A DNA stretch of 64,000 bases from JARKPK01 sp964631235 (GCA_964631235.1 CAZVZX010000017.1:1-64000), one strand, 5' to 3'. Positions 1 to 9,360 are shown, numbered from the stretch's first letter. Translations and numbers: made by a program. Notes: generated by a model not told the origin, from the letters alone.

Positions 1-246
1 AGCGGCCCGTCGAGCACGAGCGTGGTGAACTTGCTGCTGATCGGCGATAGCCCTGGAGGGCCGGTGGTACCGGTCGGAGACGAGGCATTCTCAACCGATG
101 CCGTGGGCGTTTCCGACAGTACCGTTCTTACAAGCGGCACCGTCGAGACGGTGCCCGAGCCGGCCACGTGGGCGTTGGCCGCGATGGCGCTTCTGGCGTT
201 GGGCTACGCGGCCCGTCGAAGGTTCCCTCTTGGCACGGTGAAGTGA
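1..246 (+). CDS. PEP-CTERM protein, C-terminal fragment
   Basis: The reading frame is open from the first base of the window to a TGA at 244-246, so the gene starts upstream. The visible 81 residues end in the canonical sorting tail: the motif VPEPATW, then a hydrophobic helix (ALAAMALLALGYAA), then a basic RRR patch. In the PEP-CTERM/exosortase system this tail directs an exported protein to exosortase for cleavage and surface attachment. The part before the tail is low-complexity and says nothing about function. The tail is certain; the body of the protein is unknown because it is cut by the window edge. Confidence 0.8.
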   Translation, partial: SGPSSTSVVNLLLIGDSPGGPVVPVGDEAFSTDAVGVSDSTVLTSGTVETVPEPATWALAAMALLALGYAARRRFPLGTVK

Positions 247-536
247 AACAATCGATCTTCTCCCCAATAGACAAGCAGCCATTTGACGCCGTGCGAGGAT
301 CAAAACGTTGTTGCGCCGTTTGTCTCGGCCGGGGATTCATGTTATTGTCAGGGCGGATTGAACGGCCTTGTCGAACAAATGCTTTGCCTTAGGCGTGCAT
401 CGGGGAAGCGCGGGCCGTACGATCACAAGCCGCGCTATCACAACAACGTTGTTCAGCATAGCCGGATTGATCCGTCGGTTCTCGATGTTAATCTTCGGGG
501 CCGTGGGTGCTTAGTCCCCATTGCGGAGGAATCGCC

Positions 537-2369
537 ATGCGATTGGAAACCATTGATTGCGGGAGATGGGCGGAGCGGCAACCGCACTATCTTCGAAGGG
601 CAGCGTTTTTCGAACTCGCAAAGGCGCCGTTCCCGCCTCGGTTGAAATGCCTCGTGATGCAAGCGATCGCGTGGGGCTGGGTGATCGCGTTGGTTCCGGC
701 GATCCTTTGGGCGGCCCGATGCCCGGCGGGCGAGCCGATCGCTCAAGCGGCGCCGCGGCCGAACATTATCGTGATTCTTTCCGACGACATGGGCTACTCC
801 GACATCGGCTGCTACGGCGGCGAAATCGCCACGCCGAATCTCGACGCATTGGCCGCCGGTGGGCTGCGGTTCACTCAGTTCTACAACACCGCTCGCTGCT
901 GCCCTACTCGCGCGAGCTTGCTCACCGGTCTTTATCCGCATCAGGCCGGCGTTGGGCACATGATGGACGACAAACAGTTGCCCGGCTACCGCGGCGATTT
1001 GAACACGTCGTGCCGCACCATTCCCGAGGTGTTGCGCACGGCGGGCTACCGCAACTACGCGGTGGGCAAGTGGCACGTCACCCGCCACACCGCGCCCGAC
1101 GGCCCGAAACACAACTGGCCGTTGCAACGCGGCTTCGACCGCTATTACGGCACGATTCACGGGGCGGGCAGCTTCTACGATCCCTCGTCGCTGGTCCGCG
1201 ACAATACGATGATCTCGCCCTACGCCGATCCCGAGTATCGTCCTTCTGTGTACTACTACACCGATGCGATTGCCGAGCATGCCGTTCGTTTTATCGCCGA
1301 TCATGCGCGCGGGCATGCGGATCGGCCGTTTTTCATGTACGTCGCCTTCACGGCGGCGCATTGGCCGATGCATGCGCTTCCGGAGGACATTGCCAAGTAT
1401 CGGGGCAAGTACGATGCAGGCTATGCGGCCATTCGTCAGGCGCGGTTCGAGAAGGCCGCCCGCCTAGGTGTGATCGATCCGGCGCAGGGGCTTTCGCCCT
1501 TGGCCGAGTCGTGGGACGAGGTAGCCGACCGGCGTTGGGAGGCGGCCTGCATGGAGGTGTATGCCGCGATGGTCGATCGCATGGATCAGGGAATCGGTCG
1601 AATCATCGCCGAGTTGAAGCGAACCGGTCGGTTCGACAACACGTTGATTCTGTATTTGCAAGACAACGGCGCGTGCGCCGAGCCGATGGGCCGTCGCGGC
1701 AATGCGCAACATCCGAATATCGAGCGTCCGGCCCAGCCGACTTTTCCGCCGATGAAGCCCGAGGACTTCGCCGCCGCCGGCAGCGTCCCCGCGCAAACGC
1801 GCGACGGCTTTCCGGTTCGCATGGGGCCGAAGGTGATGCCCGGCCCGGCCGACACCTATATCGCCTACGGCCGCGGTTGGGCGAACGTGTCGAACACCCC
1901 GTTCCGCGAATACAAGCATTGGGTTCATGAAGGCGGGATCGCCACCCCGCTGATCGCCCATTGGCCCCGCGGCATTGCCGCCCGCGGCGAACTGCGGAAG
2001 CAGCCGGGCCATTTGATCGATGTGGCGGCCACATGCTGCGAGTTGGCCGGTGCGGCGTATCCCCGCGATGCCACGCCGCTGGAGGGGCGCAGCCTTCTGC
2101 CCGCCTTCGAAAACAAACCGATCGAGCGAGAAGCGATCTATTGGGAGCACGAGGGCAATCGGGCGGTCCGCGTCGGCGATTGGAAACTCGTGGCCAAACA
2201 CGGCAAGCCTTGGGAACTGTACGATCTGAGCAACGATCGCACCGAAAGCAACGATCTTGCGGCAAAGCATCCCCAGCGCGCGGCGCAGTTGGCCGCCTTG
2301 TACGAGGCCTACGCGCGGCGCGCGCAGGTGGAAGATTGGAACAAGGTGCAGGGCCGAAAACCCAAGTGA
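537..2369 (+). CDS. Sulfatase (arylsulfatase family, exported)
   Basis: This 610-residue protein of the formylglycine-dependent sulfatase family hydrolyses sulfate esters, in planctomycetes usually on sulfated polysaccharides outside the cytoplasm. The catalytic signature C-x-P-x-R is C121-C-P-T-R125, so C121 is the expected formylglycine residue. It is preceded by the metal-binding stretch IVILSDDMGYSDIG and the NLDALAAGG region, and the later DNG motif (QDNGACAEP) is also present. The ATG at 537 was chosen because GGAGGA lies just upstream; an upstream in-frame codon at 507 lacks a ribosome site. The N-terminus is long and basic before a hydrophobic segment (about residues 41-58), so an unusually long signal peptide or an internal start at 657 is possible. 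The substrate cannot be read from sequence. No sulfatase-maturase gene is adjacent. Confidence 0.9.
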   Translation: MRLETIDCGRWAERQPHYLRRAAFFELAKAPFPPRLKCLVMQAIAWGWVIALVPAILWAARCPAGEPIAQAAPRPNIIVILSDDMGYSDIGCYGGEIATPNLDALAAGGLRFTQFYNTARCCPTRASLLTGLYPHQAGVGHMMDDKQLPGYRGDLNTSCRTIPEVLRTAGYRNYAVGKWHVTRHTAPDGPKHNWPLQRGFDRYYGTIHGAGSFYDPSSLVRDNTMISPYADPEYRPSVYYYTDAIAEHAVRFIADHARGHADRPFFMYVAFTAAHWPMHALPEDIAKYRGKYDAGYAAIRQARFEKAARLGVIDPAQGLSPLAESWDEVADRRWEAACMEVYAAMVDRMDQGIGRIIAELKRTGRFDNTLILYLQDNGACAEPMGRRGNAQHPNIERPAQPTFPPMKPEDFAAAGSVPAQTRDGFPVRMGPKVMPGPADTYIAYGRGWANVSNTPFREYKHWVHEGGIATPLIAHWPRGIAARGELRKQPGHLIDVAATCCELAGAAYPRDATPLEGRSLLPAFENKPIEREAIYWEHEGNRAVRVGDWKLVAKHGKPWELYDLSNDRTESNDLAAKHPQRAAQLAALYEAYARRAQVEDWNKVQGRKPK

Positions 2370-2804
2370 CGCAGCCGGCAGGGTGCCGCCAATCGATCGA
2401 TGGCCGATGGTTAGCGGCCTGGTGGCTGTCGGCCGCCGTTGCGGGCCATGCCCTTTCGGGGCATTGGTCTTTTCCGATGGCGGGTATAGACTTTAAAACG
2501 GAACCGCGAAAAACGGAAAGCGGTTCAAACGGGGACGGCACGCAAGAGAGCCATTTTGCTGCGTCAGCGGCCGCTTCCACAATGGTGTGGAACGATGCAA
2601 GGCCTCGGCGGGTGCGTTCGCTCATCGCGGAAAAGGGAGGGATTGGTGCGTTCGCGGTGAAAACGAGCCGTCGTCTGCCGCCGCCCGATCAGAGCGAAGC
2701 AACAGAGAGCGCGCGGAGGCCGGTTGATTGTCGGTTTGCGTGCCCCGACCGTTGGCGAATAGTATGTTCTGTGCCGTCAGCTCTTGTTCGAGAAAGGACA
2801 ACTC
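2370..2804. other. Intergenic stretch with dispersed repeat copy 1
   Basis: No gene is supported between the sulfatase and the ACT-domain gene. The stretch holds the first copy of a dispersed element of about 105 bp (2491-2596). The 200 bases after the repeat contain no convincing promoter; a weak TAGTAT lies near 2759. Confidence 0.6.
2491..2596 (+). repeat. Dispersed intergenic repeat, copy 1
   Basis: First of four related copies (others at 9255, 32431 and 52015). Shared blocks in order are: AACCGCGAAA, about five bases, then GAAAGCGGTTC, which can fold as an AACCGC/GCGGTT hairpin; GCACGCAAGA; a GTTGCTGCG-like block followed by GCGGCCGC; and a GTGTGGAACGAT-like end. Similarity fades on both sides. 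No open reading frame is conserved across the copies, which suggests a structured or mobile non-coding element. Confidence 0.75.
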
Positions 2805-3275
2805 ATGCAAACGGCGAAGCAGCTTTCGGTCAAACTAGTCAACAAACCCGGGCGGCTGGCCGACATGCTGGCCGCATTGGCCAAGGGCAAGGTTTCGTTT
2901 CGGGCACTGACGGTGATGGATTCGGGAGACCGAGGCACCGTGCGATTCGTGCCCAACGATCATCAGTCGGCTGCCAAGGTGCTCGACGATTTCAATATCC
3001 GCTACGAATTGACCGACGTTCTGCTGGCCGACGTGCCGAGCCAACCGGGCGCGTTCCGAAAAATCTGCGAAAAGCTGGCCGCCGAGCACTTGAACATCGA
3101 CTACGCCTATTGCTCGTTCGGGCCGGGCGAAAAGGGCAAGGCGGGCGTGGTGGCCGTCATCAAAGTGAACGACCTGTCCAAGGCCCAGCGAGTTCTCGGT
3201 CAGAACGGCCCGCCCAGCAAACGGCGCACCCTCGTCCGCCGCTCGGTGGCCGCGCGCTCGCCCAAGGGCAAATGA
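2805..3275 (+). CDS. Tandem ACT-domain protein
   Basis: A 156-residue soluble protein made of two ACT domains and nothing else. The first spans about residues 3-60 (starts KQLSVKLVNKPGRLADML); the second spans about residues 70-135 (VLLADVPSQPGAFRKICEKL). Each has the strand-turn-helix start with the glycine that contacts the ligand in amino-acid-binding ACT domains (KPGRL, QPGAF). Stand-alone ACT proteins are regulatory modules that bind amino acids or small molecules; the ligand is not predictable. The tail after about 140 is basic (PPSKRRTLVRR). ATG at 2805 follows AAAGGA; the TTG at 2784 in the same frame is less likely. It is isolated, with no catalytic partner next to it. Confidence 0.82.
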   Translation: MQTAKQLSVKLVNKPGRLADMLAALAKGKVSFRALTVMDSGDRGTVRFVPNDHQSAAKVLDDFNIRYELTDVLLADVPSQPGAFRKICEKLAAEHLNIDYAYCSFGPGEKGKAGVVAVIKVNDLSKAQRVLGQNGPPSKRRTLVRRSVAARSPKGK

Positions 3276-3413
3276 TCGTCCGCACGGCAAACATCCCGTG
3301 CGCGCGGCATCAACGCGACTTCGCCGCCGGTCCGCGCATGGCCCGGCTCGGCGTATGCGCCGGATGAGCGGTGTGTCGCGCGACTCGATGCTCTGGCACT
3401 CACAGAGAGAAGC

Positions 3414-3809
3414 ATGATGTGGCGCGTCGTCTGCCAAGCATCGATCGGGATGATTGTCGGCTGTTCGAGCGAACTGATCGAGCATCCCGGGCTGTCCGGT
3501 CGATTCGTGTGGCAAGACACCAAAGAGCCAATCGCCGGAGTCGTCGTGCAATACAGCCACATTGCTCATAAGCGGACCGTTGAGGTAAGAACCGATGCGA
3601 ACGGACGATTTTCGGTTGAGCCGACGTTCACTCGAGGATACACTGGTTTTCCCACGAGTCCCGTAGGGTTGCAAGTTCGCTGGCAATTGCGGCTCGGCGA
3701 GAAACACAACCCGTCCGGCAGCGGTCTGTTCGTGAACAACACCGATGTGGCAAGAGCGGTGATCGAAATGGGGACGATCGAGATTCCACCGGTATTCAGA
3801 AGCAACTGA
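3414..3809 (+). CDS. Small lipoprotein with carboxypeptidase-regulatory-like fold
   Basis: A 131-residue protein. The N-terminus is a short lipoprotein signal ending in the lipobox IVGC (Cys at about residue 17). The rest resembles a small beta-sandwich of the transthyretin-like / carboxypeptidase-regulatory type: LSGRFVWQDTKEPIAGVVVQ near the start and VRTDANGRFSV in the middle, the usual modification-of-a-trait then D-x-N-G-x-F pattern. Many such lipoproteins occur in planctomycetes and their role is unknown. Two adjacent ATG codons (3414 and 3417) could both serve, with AGAGAGA just upstream. Confidence 0.65.
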   Translation: MMWRVVCQASIGMIVGCSSELIEHPGLSGRFVWQDTKEPIAGVVVQYSHIAHKRTVEVRTDANGRFSVEPTFTRGYTGFPTSPVGLQVRWQLRLGEKHNPSGSGLFVNNTDVARAVIEMGTIEIPPVFRSN

Positions 3810-4025
3810 AGCGGCGGAGTTCGAACGGTCAACCATCTCGTTGCTTTCGGCAACACCCACCGAATGCCGATCGCGCGGAGCGAGAGCAATCGCTCGGTCC
3901 GGCGTCGATGACCGAAAGGGCGCGACAACCGCGGCCGCGCCTCACATTCCGGCCGTTCGTCTCCCGGGCGGCTTGGTCGTTGTGAATTGTTTTTTCCGTT
4001 ATCTCAAACCGTTTAGGCCGATTTC

Positions 4026-6281
4026 ATGATGATTGTTCGTTCGCTGTGTTTTCTGTTGTCGTTGTGCGTTGTGCAGGCTGTTTCGTCGGCCGAAGAGCGT
4101 CGCGACCCTTGGCTTTGGCCCTTCGCTTCCGACAGCATTTGGAATCATCCGATCGGGAGCGAGGCCCGCTATGTTTCAGCCGGCCTGAAGCCCGAGGGCG
4201 GTTTCGCCATCGACGTAGAAATCTTGTTGCGGGTTGCGCCCGATGCGCCGGAGCGGCCGCTTTTCGCGCCCAAGTCGTGGGAGACTCGTTCCGGGGGCAC
4301 TCAGCATTTGCCGCCGGTGCGAATCAACGACCAGGACACGGTGCCTGACGCCCAGCGGTGGTGGACGCCCAACTTCTGCGCCGCGCTGCTCATGCCCGAC
4401 AATCGCACGGTGCGGCATTTGGCGCCGCTGTGTCGGCCCGAGCCGGGCGGACCGGTGTTCGCCTTTGACTTCGGTACGACCGATCTTTTCGGCGACGGCA
4501 TCAGAGGCAGCCACGGAGCTTCGCGAATGTCCGCCCTAGGCGGCAGCGTTCGCTTGGGCGAGTTGACGGGAGCGGAACCGATCCGCCATGCGCTGAAGTG
4601 CTGCGTGTTCGCCAATCGCTATTGCTACTTCGGCGACGATCGCAAGGGCTATCGGTGGCCGGCGGCCGGCGCCGATTCGTATGCCGACAAAGAAACCTAC
4701 GGCGGCTCGAATCGGGCGGTCGTGATGGGCAGCCTGTTGGCATTGCCGCCCAATGTCGATCTTTCGCGGCTGCAAACCCCGGTGGGCAGAAAATTGGCCG
4801 CCGCGATGCGCGACTACGGTTGCTACATCGTTGACGATGCGGCTCATGACGTGTTCTACCTTTGTGCCGAGCGTGGCGTGGAGGAAGAAGCGGAAGAGAA
4901 GTTCGGACGGAAGCTCGCTCAGTGGCCTGAACTGCTGCAAGATATTCATTTCCTTCTTCCCATGCTTGCCGTGGTGGATAACAATGCGCCCGATCGCATC
5001 GGCGGCGGAGGCCGGCCTCGCGCGGCATTAGCGCCGCCCTTGGCCGACGCCCCGCAGACGCCGGCGCCCAAGAATCAGCCGGCAGCCATACCGCCATCGG
5101 CCCCGACGAAGTTCGCCGTAAAGAACCCGTCGATGACCGACGGCAAAGACGTGCCTGAGCATTGGACGAACCAGTGGGTCGGCCGCGGCAAGATCAAGGT
5201 GGTGCGCGACACCGCCACGTATCGTTCGGCACCGGCCTCGCTGGCCATCGAAGCGTTGGAGGGCCCGGCCCATGCGCAAGTTTCGCAATTCTTCGAGGCC
5301 AAAGGCGGCCAACGGGTGAAGGTCTCCGGTTGGCTGCGCGCCGACGGCGGCGGCAACGCCATGCTCGCCGTGCAGAGTTTTTCGGCCGACTGGAAAGGGC
5401 TGGAGTTGAAGGTGGTCGGCAACGCACTGACCGGGTTCGACTGGCGCAGGGTCGAAGGCGACGTGGTCGTGCCCGCCGGTGCGGCTCGGGCGGCCGTCGT
5501 GTTGATGCTGCACGGCCCGGGCGCCGCCTGGCTCGACGACGTCAGCCTTGACGGCACCGACCCCGGCGCCGGCGCGCAGCCGCAGGCCGCCGCGAGGCCG
5601 AAGCCTTCCAGCCCGCCGAAGCCGAAACACTCGTGCGATCCGGCCGAGGGCTTCTATCCCGACTATCCGCAGGCATGGCGCCAAATCGTCGAGGGGCAGG
5701 TGAAGAGGGCGAAAGAGGGGCCGGCCGCGGTGGTTTTCCTCGGTGATTCGCTTACCTTGGGGTGGAACGAGCAACCGCGTTGGAAAGAGCATTATGCGAA
5801 GCTGGGGGCTGTCAATTTCGGCGTGGGAGGCGACGGCACACCGCAAGTCCTTTGGCGCATCGACCACGGCATCCTCGACGGCCTGAACCCGCGCGTGGTG
5901 GTTCTGTGCATCGGAATCAACAATCTTTGGCCGGGCTTCGATGCGGCCGACACGGTCAAGGGTGTCGAAGCCGTTCTGAAAAGGCTCAACGAGAAATGCC
6001 CCGGTGCAACGGTGCTCTTGTTGGGCAACACGCACTTCTTCGATAAAGCCGATGGCAAGAGCCGCCGGCGAGTGCGCGACATCAATGCCGCGCTGGCCAA
6101 GCTGGCCGACGGCCGACGGGTGCGTTTCGTTGACTTCAGCGAGCAATTGCTGACGGAAAACGATGAGCTGAAGCCCGAAATGTACGTTGCCGACAGACTG
6201 CACCTCAGCGCCGCGGCATACGCCGTTTGGGCGAAGGCGATGGACCCGGTTCTCGAAGACTTGCTCAACGACGCCAAGTGA
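4026..6281 (+). CDS. Exported three-domain protein with C-terminal SGNH/GDSL hydrolase
   Basis: A 751-residue protein with a signal peptide (about 1-22). Residues about 27-320 form an uncharacterised domain rich in Trp, Gly and Cys with motifs such as GSHGASRMSALGG and KGYRWPA. A proline-rich linker follows, then a jelly-roll-like carbohydrate-binding-type domain (about 375-520, ending GAAWLDDVSLDG), a second Pro/Lys linker, and an SGNH hydrolase (about 545-745). All four SGNH blocks are visible: GDS (573-575), the GVGGDG block, GIN (630-632) and D723-x-x-H726. SGNH enzymes of this type deacetylate or de-esterify glycans and lipids, so an extracellular carbohydrate esterase is the likely activity. 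The N-terminal domain has no assignable function. Two ATGs in a row (4026, 4029) make the exact start uncertain by one codon. Confidence 0.85.
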   Translation: MMIVRSLCFLLSLCVVQAVSSAEERRDPWLWPFASDSIWNHPIGSEARYVSAGLKPEGGFAIDVEILLRVAPDAPERPLFAPKSWETRSGGTQHLPPVRINDQDTVPDAQRWWTPNFCAALLMPDNRTVRHLAPLCRPEPGGPVFAFDFGTTDLFGDGIRGSHGASRMSALGGSVRLGELTGAEPIRHALKCCVFANRYCYFGDDRKGYRWPAAGADSYADKETYGGSNRAVVMGSLLALPPNVDLSRLQTPVGRKLAAAMRDYGCYIVDDAAHDVFYLCAERGVEEEAEEKFGRKLAQWPELLQDIHFLLPMLAVVDNNAPDRIGGGGRPRAALAPPLADAPQTPAPKNQPAAIPPSAPTKFAVKNPSMTDGKDVPEHWTNQWVGRGKIKVVRDTATYRSAPASLAIEALEGPAHAQVSQFFEAKGGQRVKVSGWLRADGGGNAMLAVQSFSADWKGLELKVVGNALTGFDWRRVEGDVVVPAGAARAAVVLMLHGPGAAWLDDVSLDGTDPGAGAQPQAAARPKPSSPPKPKHSCDPAEGFYPDYPQAWRQIVEGQVKRAKEGPAAVVFLGDSLTLGWNEQPRWKEHYAKLGAVNFGVGGDGTPQVLWRIDHGILDGLNPRVVVLCIGINNLWPGFDAADTVKGVEAVLKRLNEKCPGATVLLLGNTHFFDKADGKSRRRVRDINAALAKLADGRRVRFVDFSEQLLTENDELKPEMYVADRLHLSAAAYAVWAKAMDPVLEDLLNDAK

Positions 6282-6504
6282 TGGGCTGCCGATCGCCATT
6301 TGCGGCCTCGCCCAAAAAAGCGATGGCGTTCTGCGCCCGGTGCTCTCAAGCGAGAGATCGTTCGAGAGACAGCGATCGATTGCCGTTTTCCCGGCGTCCG
6401 ATGGTGATGCGGTTGGTGCGATCACCCCACGGAAAGGCACTGTGATTTTTCGGAAGCGTTGCGCTGCGGTGTTGAGCTTGCGGACGGCGGATCGGGGGAT
6501 TCGA

Positions 6505-7692
6505 TCAATCGTCTTTCCGGCGGACGGCGCAGGCGGCGCGCAGCGTGAGTCGCGCGATCTCGGGGCGGCAGGCGATGCGGAGCGGCCACTCGGCCGCCAG
6601 CCCGCGACTGACGTGCATCGTCGTTCGCCCGCCGCGATAGACGCTCCGCCGCGCGTAGTAGAGGCCGCGGCGGCTGGGCGCGACCACCGGGCCGAATAGG
6701 GGTAATCGCACCTGGCCGCCGTGAACGTGGCCGGCCAAGGCCAGATCGAACTGTTCGCGTTGGGCCCAAGCGAATTGATCGGGGCTGTGCAGCAGCGCAA
6801 TCCGCGGCGGCCCGATGGGCGCCGGCGGCGGAGCCGAATTCATCGCCGCAGCCGGCGGGAACCAAGGAAGTTCATTGCCCGCCAACACGATCGACGTTTC
6901 GCGGCAGGCCACCGCGGTCCATCGGCCGCTCAGTCGCACCAGGCCGCAGCCGTCGAGCACCGCGCCGAGCCGGTCGCAATCGCATTTCAGTTCGTGGTTG
7001 CCGCGAATCCAGTAAACGCCCAACGGCGCGCGCAGTCGGCCGAAGATGTCGGGCAGCCATTCGAGGCACTGCGGGTCTTCGAGAATGTCGCCGGTAACTG
7101 CGGCCAGATCGGCCGGCCGTCCGGCGCAACAGGTGAGCACGTCGGCGAAGAACGAGCGGCCCAGCCGCCGCGAGATGTGCAGATCGGAGAGATGCAAAAC
7201 ACTCAGCCCGTCCAACTCCGCCGGCCAGTGCGGCAACACCAGTTCTCGATCGATCAGGGCTACTTCCAGGCTTTGATTGCCGGGAATCCGCAGCAAAGGG
7301 TGCGGGGCGACTTGGGGGAACTCGAGCACTCGGCAGGCGGCTGCCGGCTCGGGAGCAAGGCGGTCGGCCATGATTCGCGCCGCGGCGATCAACAGACCGA
7401 AAACCGCCGCCACGACGCATACGATCAGATAACCGCAGCAAAGAAGATGCCCGGCGGCAAGCCAAAACGGCTGCTCGAAACAAGCGGTCGGGCCGCATCC
7501 AAAGGCTGCCCACCAACAGCCCCACGCGATGGGCAGGCCGGCCGCGAGCGAAACGATGGCGATGTTGATGCGGCGAATCGCGGTGCGCGAGAACGCGAGA
7601 CCATGCAGCCGATTCAGCGCGCCCAACCAAAGCAGCCCGTGCCCCAACGCGGCAACGGCGATGATCAACGCCATGATCGCTCTGTCGTTCAT
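6505..7692 (-). CDS. Membrane-anchored metallophosphoesterase
   Basis: A 395-residue protein of the calcineurin-like phosphoesterase superfamily, YkuE-like. Three or four hydrophobic helices occupy about residues 5-110, placing the enzyme at the membrane. The catalytic domain follows: D170-L-H172 (block I), GDI (block II), GNHE (block III), LLHSP and GHVHGG (blocks IV and V), together the two-metal site. Members of this group act on phosphoesters or cell-envelope lipids such as UDP-diacylglucosamine; the substrate here is open. It starts seven bases after the stop of the beta-barrel gene on the same strand, so the two are probably co-transcribed. Confidence 0.85.
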   Translation of the reverse strand: MNDRAIMALIIAVAALGHGLLWLGALNRLHGLAFSRTAIRRINIAIVSLAAGLPIAWGCWWAAFGCGPTACFEQPFWLAAGHLLCCGYLIVCVVAAVFGLLIAAARIMADRLAPEPAAACRVLEFPQVAPHPLLRIPGNQSLEVALIDRELVLPHWPAELDGLSVLHLSDLHISRRLGRSFFADVLTCCAGRPADLAAVTGDILEDPQCLEWLPDIFGRLRAPLGVYWIRGNHELKCDCDRLGAVLDGCGLVRLSGRWTAVACRETSIVLAGNELPWFPPAAAMNSAPPPAPIGPPRIALLHSPDQFAWAQREQFDLALAGHVHGGQVRLPLFGPVVAPSRRGLYYARRSVYRGGRTTMHVSRGLAAEWPLRIACRPEIARLTLRAACAVRRKDD

Positions 7693-7699
7693 GGGTCGA

Positions 7700-8674
7700 T
7701 CACCACGACGCCCTGCCGGGAGTCCACGGCCAATAGCTGCGGCGCGACCCGCCCAGCCGGATTTCGGCAGCGCCGACGACCGATACGTTGTGCATCGTCG
7801 ATAACCCGGCGGCGCCGAACGACACGTTGTCGCACACCTCGAAGCGCAGCGCCAACCAATCGGTCCAATGATACTTCAAGCCGATGCCGAACGGCATCGT
7901 CAGCAGCGTCGCCTCGTAGCTTCGGCCGAGTCGGTCGATCAACGAGAATTGGGCCCCGCCGATGCCGATCGTCAAGTACGGGCGGATGGGATCGTCGCCG
8001 CGGGGATAGTAGAGCAGATTGATGTCGTACAGGAAGAGATCGGCGGTGCGCGTGCCGTCGAAGCGATGGTAGTACGGATCGCCCGGCCCGAAGCCGGCCT
8101 GAGTGTCGTACCAATGTTGTGCGTCGATGGCTCGTTGCGAATCGATCAATTGCATCGATCCGAACCCCAAGCGGAACTCGGTGCCCCAATAATGGTCGAA
8201 ATCCCAGCCGAGCCGAACGCCGCCGAATACGCCGCCATCGCCGCGAACCCAGTCGTCGATCATCGGACTGCCAACTATGCCCCCGAGAAACCAAGTAGCG
8301 TTCAAGGGGCGACGCAGCCAGCTTTCGCGATGAACTTGCGAACCGAGCGACGGCCTTCCGGCCAATCGCGAGAACCATCCCGGCGACTCAGCCGGCTCGC
8401 TCGAAATCGGCGCAACGCCGCCCAACGCCTCCGACTCGGGGCGCGAACCGCCGATCCATGCCGATGCGGGTTCGCGGCCTTGAAAAATCGGGTCGTACAC
8501 CGACCGGCCCCCGTCAATCGCTTCGGCCGCCGGCGACCGAGAACCGGACGACTGCGCCCGAGCGGTCGAAACACTGATCAGCAGGGCGATTACCGCGCAG
8601 ATGGCCGAAGCAAGCCCCGCCCACGGCCATCGCCCGCCGATCGACCGTCGCGTCGGCATCAACGACCGCCACAT
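7700..8674 (-). CDS. Outer-membrane beta-barrel protein
   Basis: About 324 residues if it starts at the ATG at 8674. A signal peptide (GLASAICAVIALLISVSTARAQ) ends near residue 41. After a low-complexity stretch, the second half shows alternating aromatic/hydrophobic strands typical of an eight-stranded outer-membrane barrel: GGVRLGWDFDHYWGTEFRLG, DLFLYDINLLYYP, PYLTIGIGGAQFS, GIGLKYHWTDWLALRFEV and a final AAEIRLGG. No enzyme motif is present. The ORF stays open further upstream to 8881, but that extension lacks protein-like character. Alternative starts at 8659 and 8674 cannot be separated because neither has a clear ribosome site. It likely leads a two-gene unit with the metallophosphoesterase. 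Confidence 0.75.
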   Translation of the reverse strand: MWRSLMPTRRSIGGRWPWAGLASAICAVIALLISVSTARAQSSGSRSPAAEAIDGGRSVYDPIFQGREPASAWIGGSRPESEALGGVAPISSEPAESPGWFSRLAGRPSLGSQVHRESWLRRPLNATWFLGGIVGSPMIDDWVRGDGGVFGGVRLGWDFDHYWGTEFRLGFGSMQLIDSQRAIDAQHWYDTQAGFGPGDPYYHRFDGTRTADLFLYDINLLYYPRGDDPIRPYLTIGIGGAQFSLIDRLGRSYEATLLTMPFGIGLKYHWTDWLALRFEVCDNVSFGAAGLSTMHNVSVVGAAEIRLGGSRRSYWPWTPGRASW

Positions 8675-8983
8675 TCGAAAAAACGGGAAAGAGCCGAGGG
8701 ATTGTCTTTGAGGACTTTGGCTGGACGCACAGTCTGACGGTGTCAGTCGGACGATGGAAGCCGTGCCTCCGGCCACGACCAGCCCGCCCGAAACGGATCG
8801 GCGGCCCGTGCGGTCGAGACTGTTCGATGGGGCCGCAAGACGGGGGCGGCACTGGTTACGGTCGATCGTTGGCCGGAACAAGGGTAAGCCCCGGGGCTTC
8901 GAGGAACCGGGCGAATTCCGACGATTCGGAGAAAAACGGGCCGGATTATGGCAATTCCGGTTTGCGGCGTCAATGCGGATTGA

Positions 8984-9012
8984 TTGACAACGGTAATCTG
9001 CGTCGGTAGGCT
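8984..9012 (+). promoter_or_regulatory. Candidate sigma-70 promoter upstream of pilus/secretion cluster
   Basis: A perfect TTGACA (8984-8989), a 17-base spacer, then TAGGCT (9007-9012). The -10 match is only moderate. If used, the transcript would have a leader of about 450 nt that includes repeat copy 2 before the first ATPase gene. Confidence 0.4.
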
Positions 9013-9254
9013 GAACTTGGCGACGGTGTGCGTCTCTTTTTGGGGGTTTCGGTGGCCATCAGCCCCCGAAGCGACGACGGGGCGGTTGAAACAGCCCGAA
9101 AACGAACGGAACGCGGGCAGTAGAGACTGCGTCGGCGGCAGAGTCCGCCCGTTGCTCTTTTCGCAGTGGCGGGGAGTTGTTCCGGGAACTCAGGGCGGCA
9201 GCACGGCAAGGGCGACGTTTTTCGCTCGGAGCGAGCGGTTGGCGCCGTTCGTGT

Positions 9255-9360
9255 TCTAAATAAAACCGCGAAAGATGAGAAGCGGTTCAACGGGAGATTG
9301 CACGCAAGAAAGCCGCGTCGTTGCGACCGCGGCCGTTTGCGCAATTGTGTGGGACTATTT
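9255..9360 (+). repeat. Dispersed intergenic repeat, copy 2
   Basis: Same element as copy 1. AAAACCGCGAAA and AGAAGCGGTTCAA form the hairpin block; GCACGCAAGAAAGCCGCG, GTTGCGACCGCGGCCG and CAATTGTGTGGGAC follow in the same order and spacing. It sits about 105 bases before the first GspE gene, inside its probable 5' leader. Confidence 0.75.

Noticed and set aside
453..1373. Long minus-strand ORF opposite the sulfatase
   Set aside because: It is an antisense shadow; composition is Arg/Ala-rich with no motif, while the plus-strand frame carries a complete sulfatase.
2500..2535. GGTTCAAAC in the dispersed repeat as a tRNA T-arm
   Set aside because: No acceptor stem, anticodon arm or matching D-arm nearby; the resemblance is to one loop only.
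5028..6800. Minus-strand ORF of 590 codons opposite the SGNH gene
   Set aside because: Antisense artefact of GC-rich codon bias; it crosses the end of two real genes and shows no domain.
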